A stretch of DNA of 64,000 nt from Elymus sibiricus (taxonomy: Eukaryota; Streptophyta; Magnoliopsida; Poales; Poaceae), in NCBI GenBank assembly GCA_039707655.1, contig CM077668.1, forward strand, positions 403,912,130 to 403,976,129, given 5' to 3'. A program made the translations under genes and the position numbers. Under the pieces are notes generated by a model. It was not told where the DNA came from and made no database searches. It worked only from the letters and a program-made list of their open reading frames with translations. Shown piece by piece: positions 23,926-35,700 of the stretch; position 1 is the first letter of the stretch; every line of letters starts with the position of its first letter.

Positions 23926-24780
23926 TTCCGTGACCTTACCTTGCTCGGTTTATCCCTCTCGGATTTAAATTTTCCTAGTAGTTAGTCTTTCCTGGGTCAT
24001 GTTTGGACACACCGAACTACGTTAAGTTTTTCTTCGGCAAACATCTTCGAATGTACCACACGCTGTTACCTGGGGGCTTCTTTTACGGAGCCAATCATAT
24101 TTTATTTTTGCAATCATCCGTCTTCTACGAGTTTGCAACCTTCCTGTATCGTTTGGAAAACCACTATATGCATCAATTTGACTTAAGATTTGGCCAAGCT
24201 GGGTTGCCTCGCTCCTGTGTTTACTCCCTACGTTCCCGCTTGTTTGGCTAGGGAGTAAAGGGAGCACCTCTGTGATTGTTACGTCCGGATTTCCCGGGTA
24301 CGTGCCTCAGACGGGTGAAGCCAAAAGCTAGCGTTCTTAAGAACATAATTGGTCGGCCACGAGGAAGTGAAAATAATTGGTCACAATAGCCAAGATTCCG
24401 GGGTTATTTTCCCGAAGTAACCATCCCCGACTTCTTCGGGCATTCGGTTATACGTCCACGATTAACGTGGTAACCCGAGGAAAGGAACTCATAGAGGAAC
24501 TATTTTCGTCGGAAGATGTTTCTTACGTTAAACAGTAATATAACATAACTCCCTGAGCGCGTTTTTGTCTGTTCGCACCAAATGGCCGGATTGCCTGGTT
24601 CTTTGAAGTGTTTGCTGATACTGCTCGGCTCACATAGTAGGAAACACTCCTCGGCCTCTGATCGAGGAGGCGGAAGCCGATGGCCGGTTAAGACAACGTT
24701 TTAGCACGGTTTGGAGACTATTTGATGTAAAGTACATAGATACATAGAATCAAACTGTTAATCTCGATCAAGACCATCTA
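23926..24780 (+). other. Spacer between integrase and antisense gene
   Basis: Non-coding sequence follows the pol stop. No ORF of note and no repeat structure was seen. It would lie in the 3' part of the genomic RNA and downstream of the antisense gene's stop. Confidence 0.5.
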
Positions 24781-24862
24781 TTATGGTCTCTAGAGTACAA
24801 TCTGCTTGGGACAGCCGAGCTGCGGGCATAACCTGGTCATACACCAGATGCACGGGCACTTC

Positions 24863-27629
24863 CTACCCATCTGGCCCTACCGGCCCAACCTTAGCTAAAT
24901 GCTCCGGTTCCAGCTTGGTGAAATGGGTCTTGATCATCGCCCAAGCTTCCCGTGCTCCCTCACGGCAAGATGACATCTTCCATATCTCAAAGCGGCGCCG
25001 AGCTCCTTTGAAGCGATTCGCGAGTTCGGCCATCCCTTCCGGAGCCACTTCGCCAGGCCACAATGCTTTGAACATGCTTCTCATGGCTTTCCGGGCCCGC
25101 TCGTGTATAATGGAGAGCTCCTTAACCAGGTCCCGTCCGAAAGAGCTGGCCTCCTCCTCGGGGCGCCCGGTCAGAAGAACTGCAATCAAACGAGCGAGTT
25201 ATTCTCCTTACCGTCTCAGGTATGCAGTCAATAACCTGACAAGCTAGAACGCACTTACCGAACATGCCAGCTTTCAGTTTCTGGCTCTCTTCCTGGGATT
25301 GGGCCAGCTGAGCTTTCAAGTTCTTGATTTCTTGGGCCTGTTGTTGCTTCTCCGCTTTGAGCTTATCCCTCTCCTCATGACTTCGAGAAAGAACTCGGTA
25401 GCCGGCCTCTTGTTGTGACTCCGCATACCTTTGAGCTTCCCTGGCAGTCTCCAAATCCTTCTGCAGCTGATTTATCGACTCGGCTGCTACAGAACTCTCT
25501 TTCATTATCTGAGGAGTTCAATTAAATTTTCCTCACAACGCATTTCAGTTTGGCACTTACCATGTGTCTCTCTGGTGAATCTCTTCACCCCCTCTAGCTC
25601 GGCTTTCATAGACTCTAACTCTGTTCGCGCCAGCTTGAGGTCCTCGGACAGCTGTTTGTTTTGCTCCCGAACAGTCTGCACAATAGCAGGGCATCATAAA
25701 CATCAGACCCTTAACTCGGCCGTCCCGCCCAAATTAAGGCTTGGGGGCTACTGGGTTAGATACTAGTTGTCAAAACCAATACCATACCTGCACATTTGTA
25801 GACATGAGCTTCACTGCCCCTTCAAGTCCCGTTCGGGCAGCGCCGAGGTACGCGTCTACCGAACTCAGAGCATTAAACTCTTGATCGGATAATGCGGAGC
25901 GCCGAAGTGACGCCTTACGCCGCCGATGATTCATCACACTTTCCACTTCGGAGTTAGTGACCGATACGCCTCCTGAGTCCTCGGGATGTTGGTCCTCGGT
26001 TGGGACCCCCGGAGTAACTCCGGCTACGGCTGGCGACCTCGGATTCAAGTCACCCCTTGGCGCCTCTTCAACATCCTCAGCCGAGGACGGTTCCACATAT
26101 CGTCTACAGGACACCGTGGAGAAAATTATTGGCAAACTCGGTGGATGTCGAAGATAGAGGCTATGACGGTACGACGAATGCGTTACCTCTTCGGGCGGGG
26201 CACCGATGATGTAGTTCCCGTTGGGGCCGCGCGTCTGGTCACACCACGATTGCTCGTCGATGGGGCCGCTGGTGCTCTTGCGGCTGTCCGACACGTCGTA
26301 CGGCGGCCCTTGGGAGTAGGTGTCAGTGTATTCGGAGCAGACGCGGCTGAGTGTTTCTTTCAAGAAGACGCCCGTTGGCCACTTACAGCGGAAGAGGGAA
26401 GCGCCCTGGGATGATCGGCCAAAAGGGCCACCTTGGAACCATCAAGGCTCTCCTGGTAGAAGATCCCCTCCTCGAAATCAATTGATGTTTCAGGGTCATC
26501 GTGGAACCTAGGATCATCGTCACGAGAGTGATCCTCTGGTTGAGGAGCAGGGCAGCTCACTGTCTCAATCCAGCGCCTCCAGTTCTGTTCGGACAGGATA
26601 GAAATCTGGTTAAGAAAAATTTGGGATGCCCTCCGAACTATAAAACGTGGTCGGACTCACCATCTCAATGGATTTATAGCTTGAGAAGCCTTCTTTGGGC
26701 CTTAGCCGAGCAAATTCTTGCTCTTCTCCCTTGAAGAGGTCGGTCAATATGGCTGCCATCGCCGCCTGATTGGCAGGTCCCATCCGCGTGTACCGGGTTG
26801 CATCATCTTCCCCGTTGTAGCACCAAAGCGGGTGTATTCTCTGTTGAAGAGGTTGGACGCACCGAGCAATGGCTGCGGCCATCACGTCGATGATAGATAG
26901 CCCGTTGTGGGCTAGCCACCTCACTTGAGCGGCCAGCCGAGTTACTTCGGCGCCTTCCTCTTGGGAAGCACCCTTCGGGCGCCAGTTGAACCGCTTCTTC
27001 GGAGAGACCAATGAGAATTCGGGTAGCCCCCTCCGAACTGGATCGAATAGGGGGACGTCTTCAATATAAAACCATTCCGAAGACCACTCTTCGGCGTCTT
27101 TCTTCGACGTCCCTACAGGGTATCCGGTCCCCGCTATGTGCCATACTTCGGCCCCGCCAACCTCATAGATTGTCCCTTCTCGGGTACGGGAGACGAGGCA
27201 GAAGAACTTCCTCCACAACTCGAAGTGGGCCTCGCAGCCCAGGAACATCTCGCAAAGAGCAACGAAGCCCGATATGTGAAGAATCGGCCCTGGGGTAAGG
27301 TGGTGGAGTTGAATCCCGTAAAACTCTAGTAGACCCCTCAAGAAAGGATGAATGGGGAAACCCAGGCCTCGCAAGAGGAAGGGCACGAAGCACACCCTTT
27401 CCTCCCCGTGAGGGGAAGGAAAGTTCTCTGCGAGGGCCTCCCCGTCTGCGGAAGTTAATCCGGGGCGGGTGGATGCGAGATCTGAAGTAGGGAGGTATCC
27501 CCGCGTCTCGAGCCTGCGTAAACGCGTGAGGGATACAGAGCAGCTCGCCCAATCACCTTGACGGGGGCCGTGAGGGTGTGAGGAAGAGCCTGGGACGCTC
27601 GCCATTGCTTGCTGGTCGCGACCTCGCAA
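24863..27629 (-). pseudogene. Antisense multi-exon gene of the Tat element (Transposase_28-like)
   Basis: Opposite to pol, exon 1 (27629-26661, 323 codons) encodes the domain known as putative gypsy type transposon (Pfam Transposase_28), with ERVCFVPFLLRGLGFP and LEFYGIQLHHLTPGPILH. A GTGAGT donor at 26660 joins in phase to an acceptor at 26585 (exon 2, 26584-26387). Likely further exons are about 26360-26188, 26103-25788, 25675-25561, 25508-25259 (coiled coil, rich in K, E and Q) and 25179-24863, most with GT and AG borders. The link between exons 2 and 3 is unclear: the frame reads to a stop and any intron would be too short. The last exon ends at a TAG where the family probably continues. 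Function unknown; related antisense ORFs are known in Tat-type elements. It may be transcribed from the 3' LTR side. Confidence 0.7.
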
Positions 27630-27990
27630 GGACGTGAGGAAGAATGGCAGGGGGTGGGGTGCGTCAGCCTCCGCGCCCTTGGCCTATTAAAATAGCCTTG
27701 ACTCCCCCCGAGAGAGGGGTGTTTTTGTAAAAACCCATCGGACCACTCGCATTCCGTGGATGCACAGAAATCGAGGGTTGTCATTTAACTCTAGGCAAAG
27801 AAAAGCGGCATGACGGGCCCCATGGGGCCTCGCCTATCAGAGGATACTTCGGCGGCCGGGTTACTGGTGACCGGACTATTGTTAAAAGCAAATACAGGTA
27901 AAGGGAGGAACTCGCCACCCAAGCTGAAGACTTTTGGAGCATGAAGCTGCCGAAGACTGTCATCCTGTAGTTCGGCATTGGAGGCTAGTT

Positions 27991-28000
27991 CGGGGGCTAC
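27991..28000 (+). other. Polypurine tract of Tat gypsy
   Basis: CGGGGGCTAC abuts the TGAGGGTGTCC start of the 3' LTR, the normal arrangement for plus-strand priming. Confidence 0.6.
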
Positions 28001-28493
28001 TGAGGGTGTCCCGGATTAGGGGGTACCCGGGCTGCCGGCCTATCTCTCATAGGCCGGGCTGGTGGGCCGCTCTCTACTCGTCGATGGAAGGCCGGATTGT
28101 GGGCGACCCCGTGTATCAGAAGGAAACCATCGAAGACTTGGCGTCTCCTCCAAGTAATTATTGGCGTAGCTGGCATGTTTATCCTCTGGTAGTAACCGAC
28201 CATATGTAACCCTAGATCCCTCTGGTGTCTATATAAACCAGAGGGTTTAGTCTGTAGAGACACAGAAACATCATATTCATAACCTAGGGTTTAGCCTATC
28301 TGATCTCGAGGTAGATCAACTCTGTAACCTTTGTACAATCACATCAATACAATTAAGCAGGACGTAGGGTATTACCTCCTTGAGAGGGCCCGAACCTGGG
28401 TAAACCATTGCCCCCACGATCTCTGTTACTCATTGATTCCTAGACCCATAGTTCGGATCCCCTACCCGAGATCTGCCGGTTTTGGTACCGACA
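28001..28493 (+). repeat. 3' LTR of Tat gypsy
   Basis: A 493-bp LTR starts TGAGGGTGTCCC and ends GGTACCGACA. It holds a TATA-like TCTATATAAACC at 28228-28239 and a hairpin-prone GGCCGGCCTAT/ATAGGCCGGGC pair near 28032-28060. No 5' mate is present in the window. Confidence 0.8.
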
Positions 28494-28498
28494 TTGCC

Positions 28499-28814
28499 AC
28501 AAAAGTTTGGGATTTATTTGAATCCAATTGGAATTTTCATAAATGAATTTGCATTTTAAATTGCTGGGATGGCACTGTTTTAAATCCTAGGGTCAACTTG
28601 GGAATTTTACCAGTGTTGGTTTTATTTTTATAATTGCTTTGAGAATTTTTGCAATATTATGAACATTTTTGTTTTTCTGTTTGAAGAAATAATTATTTCA
28701 CTTAATATTTGAATTTGAATTGTGTTTGAACCAAAGTGACAATTAGCCAGGTTAATAAGATGACATGGCAAATTAATTAGCTTAATGACAGGGTTGAGAT
28801 CTGGGGATGTTACA
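28499..28814 (-). repeat. LTR-like sequence, right portion, ending TGTTACA
   Basis: AT-rich continuation of the element at 21012-22702. Read on the minus strand it begins TGTAACATCCCCAG at 28814, which I take as an LTR start. Host-like GC-rich DNA follows at 28815. Confidence 0.5.
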
Positions 28815-29766
28815 CGGCGGTGAGCACCGATGCTGTAGCAGTCATATCGGGCGGGAGAGGGGCGGGGAATGGCTGGAATCAATGCAAATCGGGCGGCAGC
28901 GGCGCGAGCTCGGCGGCGGCTGTGGGGGTCGCGGCGGCGGTCACTGAGCAGCGAGAATGAATGACAGGGTCGTGCCGGGGCCGACGACGAATAACGAAGT
29001 CGCGGTCGAGATGTACAATGGCGAGATTTTGCAAGAGTTGGTGTGGGGTGGCGGTGGGCCAGGTCCTGGGAAATTTTAGCTTAGGAGTTTTGCTTTTGCG
29101 GACGGAGCTAGAGGTGCTACAAATTTGCAATACTTAAGCTAAATTTTGGGGTTGCTTCAAAAAAAATTGACAACAAAATCACTACTATTAAAGCGGAATT
29201 GATACGTTCTCCTCACCGTCTCTCCTCCATCCTACATTGTTTTTTCGTCTCTCCACGTGCCTCTGCCTTTGGTTTGGCTTATAATATTATAAATCAAATA
29301 TATATTTTTCTTTCCTTGTCCTACTATAAATCATCCTATATTAACTCAATGAATTCAAATCAAATCTTATAAAGCTCACCTAAATCAATAACTTTCTTTG
29401 TCTCCTCTATCATACCCAAATCAAATCAAATCTTATCAAAACTTCAGCTAAATCAAAACCATTTTCTCCTTTGCCTTCCTCTACACATACTCAAGTCAAA
29501 AAGTCAAATCAAATCTTACCAAAATCGGGTGTAAGGTACTCCCTCGGTGAAAAGTGGTATTGGATCTTTAGAATATGTATGACTGTAGTTTTTCATCATC
29601 TATTGGAAAGATGCTCCAATGCGTGGGCCCTGTTTCAGTCGATTGAGGTGGGAAAAAAACACCAGTCTTCCCCCAATTCGCGAAATTTCAAACCCAATCG
29701 AACCCTTCCAAACCCTAGGCGAGCTGCGGGCGGCGGGCGCTCGCGAACACCCAGCCATCGATCGCC
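28815..29766 (+). promoter_or_regulatory. Upstream region of ankyrin-TPR gene A
   Basis: No convincing gene here. 28815-29150 is GC-rich with a small minus-strand ORF I do not trust. 29340-29525 has three diverged copies of a block built around TCAAATCAAATCTTA at roughly 70-80 bp spacing. 29690-29766 is the likely 5' leader, with CAAACCCTAGGCG just ahead of the start codon. No clear TATA box was fixed. Confidence 0.4.
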
Positions 29767-32700
29767 ATGGCGCCGCCTCGCCCCCCTCCGGCCCGTGGCG
29801 GGCGCCGCCCACCCCCTAAGTCTGTCCCCCTCCGTCCGGAGGAGGAGCTGCTCCTCGAGGCGGCGTCCGACGGCGACCTCGTCCTCTTCAAACGTACGCC
29901 GCCGCCGCGCCCTCCTTCGATTCAATTTTTTTTCTCTGGTTGGGTTGCTGATTTCGTGCTTCTCATTGATCGGGCTCGCAGGGGTGGCGAGGATGATGGA
30001 CGGCGGGCGCGGGCGCGTCACCGAGGCGGTAGAGGCCGTTGTGGAGTGCACCGCGGGGGCGCTGCACCTCGCTGCCGGCCAAGGGGAGTTGGCGATGTGC
30101 AGGTACCTGGTCGAGGAGCTCCGGGTGGATATCAACGCCATCCACGACGGAGGTAAACCAAACGCCTCCACGGTGTAAAAGTCCCCACTAATTTTTCCGA
30201 ATTGCGAGGGAGGATTCATTGATATTGTGGGGCTGGTGGGTCGTTCGGGAACTCATTGACTGATGTGCAGTTTGCTTCCAGCTAGGGATATCTGTAATTA
30301 TGTACTATTGATTTAGTAATGCCATTTCGTGGTGTGAGTGCTTGGTCGCTTAATTTGGTGATACAACATCTGATTTCGTGTGATTCTCCTCACGTATATA
30401 CTATTCAGTAGGAGTGCACATGCATGGTGCTATGCGGATTAATTTGTTATCATGAAACCATGTTGACCATTGTGTACTTCACAAGTTACAAACTTACAAC
30501 TGCTTTGGGATTTGTTTTGTGTACTGAATTGTTGGTTAGTACATTGTTACGAAATTTGGTGGCTAGTTTGGTTCCTTACTTTCTCGTTTACTGGAAATCA
30601 TGACTTGGCAAGAGCGAAAATAACTGTTTCATTGGGTTGATTTTCTATGGTTACACTTATTACACGATTATGCAAACCAATACTTTTGATTGGCAATTAC
30701 CTTCTTATTTCACTGAAATGTGAAATCGCACTAGAGGTCCTTTGTGTTTGTGCTTGAGGCAGTAAGTCCAGATTAATGGACTCAGCTCATATATGAAGTT
30801 TTGATTTGTTGAATTTCGCTTCGCTGAGTTGTTTTGATATTTCATTTTTGTTTGGTAGTTGAGTTCCTGACTGTTATCTAATTTTCATAGCATGTTCTAG
30901 AACAGTTGTTTCCAAATGCTATTATGTTCCATTACATTAATTGTAAACTGTGTGCATTGTCTGATATGGTTTCTGCCTTTCTGGAAGGCCGAGAATCTCG
31001 AATTTGGCAGTGTTAAAAGTTTACAATGCTCATGCTATATTGTATCTTCAGAAATTCTGGCAATTTGTACCATTGGTTACTCTACTTAATAAGATGCCAG
31101 CAAGAAAACTGACTAGACAAATGTACCACCTCCCGAAGCTTGATGTGTTTGTGTCTCTGATATAGCATCTGATCTTGCGATATCCTATCTGGTATGTAGT
31201 GGAAAAAAATTCATGATTCACATGATATGATATTCATTTTATACAACCCATGTGAGTTTCTCTTTCGCATGAATGAGTAAATTTACAATGGAACACCCAA
31301 TACTGTGCCATCCTAATATTTCCTTATCTTTATTCTTAATTGTCGTGGGCTATTAATGAGTTTTAAAAGGTCTGTGCCATGCGCCCAACCTTTTTGTAAA
31401 GTATCATGGCACCTTTTATATTAGTAATTGAAATCTCACTTTGTGATTTTTCCTTCGTGATGTTTAAATGATGCACTTGTTTTTCATAGTCTGAGGAAGT
31501 GAATAACAAAAAGACGCCAATGTATCATTGTCTCGGATTCGGTGTTTACAGTGCATTGAGGGGAGTCCTTACGACATTGTTGTGGATAATTCCTGTGTAA
31601 ATTTCAAGACCATGCTTGTGATAAATTAATAGAATTAATACATCTGGTAGCCAAAAGCTTTTCTTAATTTGATAAGATTATTTGTTTGCGAATTCTTTTG
31701 ATAGGTGAAACGCCTCTGGCTTATGCAATTAATGGTGCAAATATAAATACTGTGAAGTATCTTCTGGACCATGGTGCCTATCCAGATAAAGTTGACGACA
31801 AAGGATTTACTTCTCTCCATATTGCAGCTGAAGATGGTCTCTTTCCAATACCTTTTACCTCTTTATTTGTGTATTGCGCTGAATTTTCTTTCCATGCTTT
31901 GGGGAGACATGCATAATGAAAATTATGATTGACCATGGGATGCTTTCAGGTATTTTATGTGAGTGGTAAGTAGATGAAAGATGATGCATGTCTTTTAATT
32001 CCTCCAACCTGTGTGCAGCAATTGGCACAGATTTGACAGGGACGATCGTGAGGATTTGAGTCGCTAACTCCAATCAAGAGATTAAAACTGACCTATCAGA
32101 AAGAAATCCCTAGTCAGCTTCTCAAGAACTTGGGACCGACTCTCATGCCGACACATTCATCCGGCATAGCCTTCCTGTATTTCAGTAATGGCAACATTCA
32201 ACTTGGTACAATGGTCACGTAGCAATGCCCTTTATCCTAATAATCAACGTAAACAGACCGAACGACAAATAGAAGTAAACCGGTCGGTTCAATAGAATAA
32301 AACCAGTTTTCCTAGGGAGACTAGACTACTGAACCTACTAGTGCTTATTTTTCGTAGCTCTGATCGAGCTGTTGTTCAGGTTGGAACCCAAGTGTTACTG
32401 TCAGTTAGCTTTAATCCTTGGAATACATGCATACTAGGTGCCCAGTGATCCATACATAAGGATAGGAGAGGTGCTAAGTAACTGCTAATTCTGACAAATT
32501 GGCCCTAATATCTGTTGATGCAGTTTGTGTGGCTAGTTATGGCTGGAGTCTGATGGAAGTGTTCTGCAATTTTGATTTCATACCTTCAAATTTGAACTCC
32601 TTGTTCGTGTTTATAGTGAGGAAACAAATGCACATACTGTTCTGTTTTTCCTTGAGCAGAACAGGCGTTTCTTTGAGCATGTACCTCTTTCTTGGTTCAA

Positions 32701-35700
32701 AGGACAAACTATAATAGAACTTCTCATGAATTAACTCTTGAGGCACACATGAGCAGAATGTAGAGGCTAGTAGGTGCTGATCAATAATCTTATAGTGAAA
32801 AGTTCTTTCCCCCTAAACATAATAAAAATGTACAGAACAAGGTGTGATTTATCATATATCATTTGTAAAAAAATTCCTATAAAATAGAATTCCTATCTAA
32901 CAATGATGTATTGTATTTTTGTTTTGTTTTATCCAGGATATTGCAATATAGTGGAGCTCTTGCTTTCTAAAGGGGCTTCTGTTGATGCATTATCTAATCG
33001 TGGTACACCACTGCACCTTGCTGCTACTAATGGTCATCATCAAACAGTGAAGATTTTGTTGGACCACAATGCTGATGTATGTGATTAAATGCCTTTTAAT
33101 TCCTCGATTGTTATGTGATTTGATGAAATTCACATTTTTAAGATGCTCTTATGTTCCTGCTCTTGCTCATGTTCTGTTTGATTCAGTATTCTGGGCTGAT
33201 TTGTGCTTTCATCGTGTTATGCTCTTAATTTTTAGATCATTAAGGGTTAAACTACAAAATAATTTGATTATTTTCCGTTAACGTGTGCATAACAGATTTA
33301 ATTTTTTGATGCTCTGAAGTCTCAAGTCTATATACCTACCAACCTACATAACTCTTTGGTTCCTGTAATAATTGTCATTTAAGAATAGATGCTAATTTGC
33401 TTTATGTTTCTTTTCAGTGCAATAAGATTGTGAATGGTATCTTCACACCTCTCCTTGTAGCTATTTATGGTCGATCACTAAAATGTGTGAAGCTACTAAT
33501 CAAGGTATTATGGGCTCTTAGCTTTGGCAGTGTTTCAACTGTTCATTATTACTTAATTAGTATGTAAGGCTATTAGTGTTTATAGTTATTTCAGGCGTTG
33601 GACTCTGTTTAGGTCACTCCCAAGTAAGATATTGCACATGTACCCCAAAGAGTCCAATTTAGCACTGTTCCTTCTACATGAGCATCTGTTGTTGGCTCCA
33701 TATTAAGGGTGTCTTTGGGAGAGCTCTAACTCCAAGAATTCTTGGAGCTCCCTAACTCCCAAGAAATTTGAGATTTTGGAGGAAGCGTGTCAAATATACC
33801 CCTGTTTCTTTGAAGCCAAATGTGCCAACGGCCTGTAGCAACCAATTATTTGAACACCATCTCAATAGAGACGAGGGTTCCTCTTGTAGATAACAGACAT
33901 TCCAATCTAGTAATGGAACCTCAGCAAATGTCGAAAGGTCCCAGTTTCCCTGCAGCTTTGCTGACCTCACAAGCAATTGTTTGTATCATCAAACTCTTCT
34001 TCGGAAACATACTTCTTTTCATTTGTTTGTATTCCCATTAAACAACATCCAAAGAACTATTTTCTGCTGCAACATGCACTTGTTCCTCCGAATGCAACTA
34101 TGAACAAAATAATTTTGCTGGTTCTGATGGAAAACTTGGAAAGCAATGAACTCCTCAGAATTTCATGAATAGGACCATATATCGTTACCAATGGACTAGC
34201 ATGTGTTCTTGTTCTTAACTTATCATCTCTGTAATTGAATTCATTCTGGCTACATGTTTATAGTGCCCAGTGGGCACGCCTAACATTTTTAATCTTGATT
34301 ATTAACAGAGAGAAAGTTTTATCACATGGAATCAGGATACAAATAACTTTATGGTGTGATTGTTGTGATTTTGAACAGCACGTTATGTCAGAATTAGTGA
34401 TCAAAGTGCTATTTTTTGAGAATTGAAACCATGTCAAGATATGTCCAAAACAGCCTACATTTGGAGTAGGAGAGAGCACAAATTATGACATGTTTAAGAG
34501 GAGGCACATGTAACATTTTTTTTTTCATATATAGGCTGGTGCTGATGTAAGTGGTGTGGGTAATATAACTCCCTTAATAGCTGCTGCAAGTGATGGGTTA
34601 ACTGAGTGCATGAAGTGCTTATTGGAGGCTGGTGCTGACCCAAACGTCCCTGATGAAGTATGTGTCTTCTCCTTTGTTTCCCCATTTCTGCTATTGTTGT
34701 CAGCATCATGCAGTTATCTTTATTACTTGTGAAGATTTTCTTTTCAATAAGAGCTTGTTTACCTGGCTATGTATTACTCCCTCCATCCTATAATATAAGA
34801 TCCTTTTTGACACTACACTAGTATTGATGTTGTAGTAAAGAATTCCTACAACAACATAATTTAACATATCGATTTGTCTAAGTTGTAGAATTGCTTTATT
34901 TTACCTAGTTATTATTTTAAAAAGCTTAGCAATAGTGGTGGATAATAACCCCATACATCTAGGCTGTTACGCCTCATTTATTTTAGTTTCCCTTTTTCTT
35001 CAGCAAATTTCGTATCTGGACTCATGTTCTCTTTACCATTAATAGTTTGGCAGGATGCCAATAGTGTTTGCTGCAATATGTGGTACACGAGAAGATGTTG
35101 AGATCCTATTTCCTTTAACTTCTCGTATTCCATCTGTGCGTGATTGGAGTGTCAATGGAATAATACGTCACGCATACTCATTGCCAGCGCAAAAGGTATG
35201 ATTGCATGAGCTGTGCAAAAAGGCCATATTTAACTTTAGACTAATAATGTCAGTGTTCAAGTTGACTTATGATCAAGTTTTGGCTTAAAGAAAACCCTCC
35301 TATTTTATTGTTTATTTGTTCATCATTGAAATGAAATGTGCAAGTGCTGGAATAAGCATATCCACATACTCCCTCCGTAAAGAAGTATAAGAGCGTTTAG
35401 ATTACTAAAGTAGCGATCTAAACGCTCTTATATTTCTTTACAGAGGGAGTACTATTTATGAAAGGAAATCTGAAATGTGGGCTGGGAGATAAAAAAAATT
35501 GTGCGTGAAAGGACTAATTCTTTCTGCAGCTATAGAAATGATGAGCAATTGTATTTGGGACATTTGTATGCTAGATTAGCTACATTTCTTACTTTTCAGC
35601 TCAATTTCAGGTACTTGCTTTGTGATATCTTTTTCCATAAATCTTTGTTCGTTACCTGTCTTTCTGGTTCAGTTCTATGAGATTGGGCTTGAAGAGGATG

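Larger units (their letters stand above)
22703..28493 (+). mobile_element. 5'-truncated Tat-lineage gypsy retrotransposon
   Basis: The segment keeps the end of pol (integrase), a 4-kb spacer with an antisense gene, a polypurine tract and the 3' LTR. The right flank TTGCC (28494-28498) is the expected target duplication; the left copy is gone. The surrounding LTR-like DNA reads continuously if CCAGTG at 22697-22702 is joined to TTGCCACAAAAG at 28494. The 5' LTR, gag and most of pol were therefore removed by a deletion starting exactly at the insertion site. Confidence 0.8.

Noticed and set aside
26610..26660. Continuation of the antisense exon 1 to 26610
   Set aside because: A GTGAGT donor at 26660 joins in phase to a good acceptor, so the last 16 codons are intronic.
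31837..32936. Retained-intron versions of gene A exons (short ORFs running into introns)
   Set aside because: Canonical GT/AG borders and continuous ankyrin homology across the junctions, matched in gene B, support splicing.
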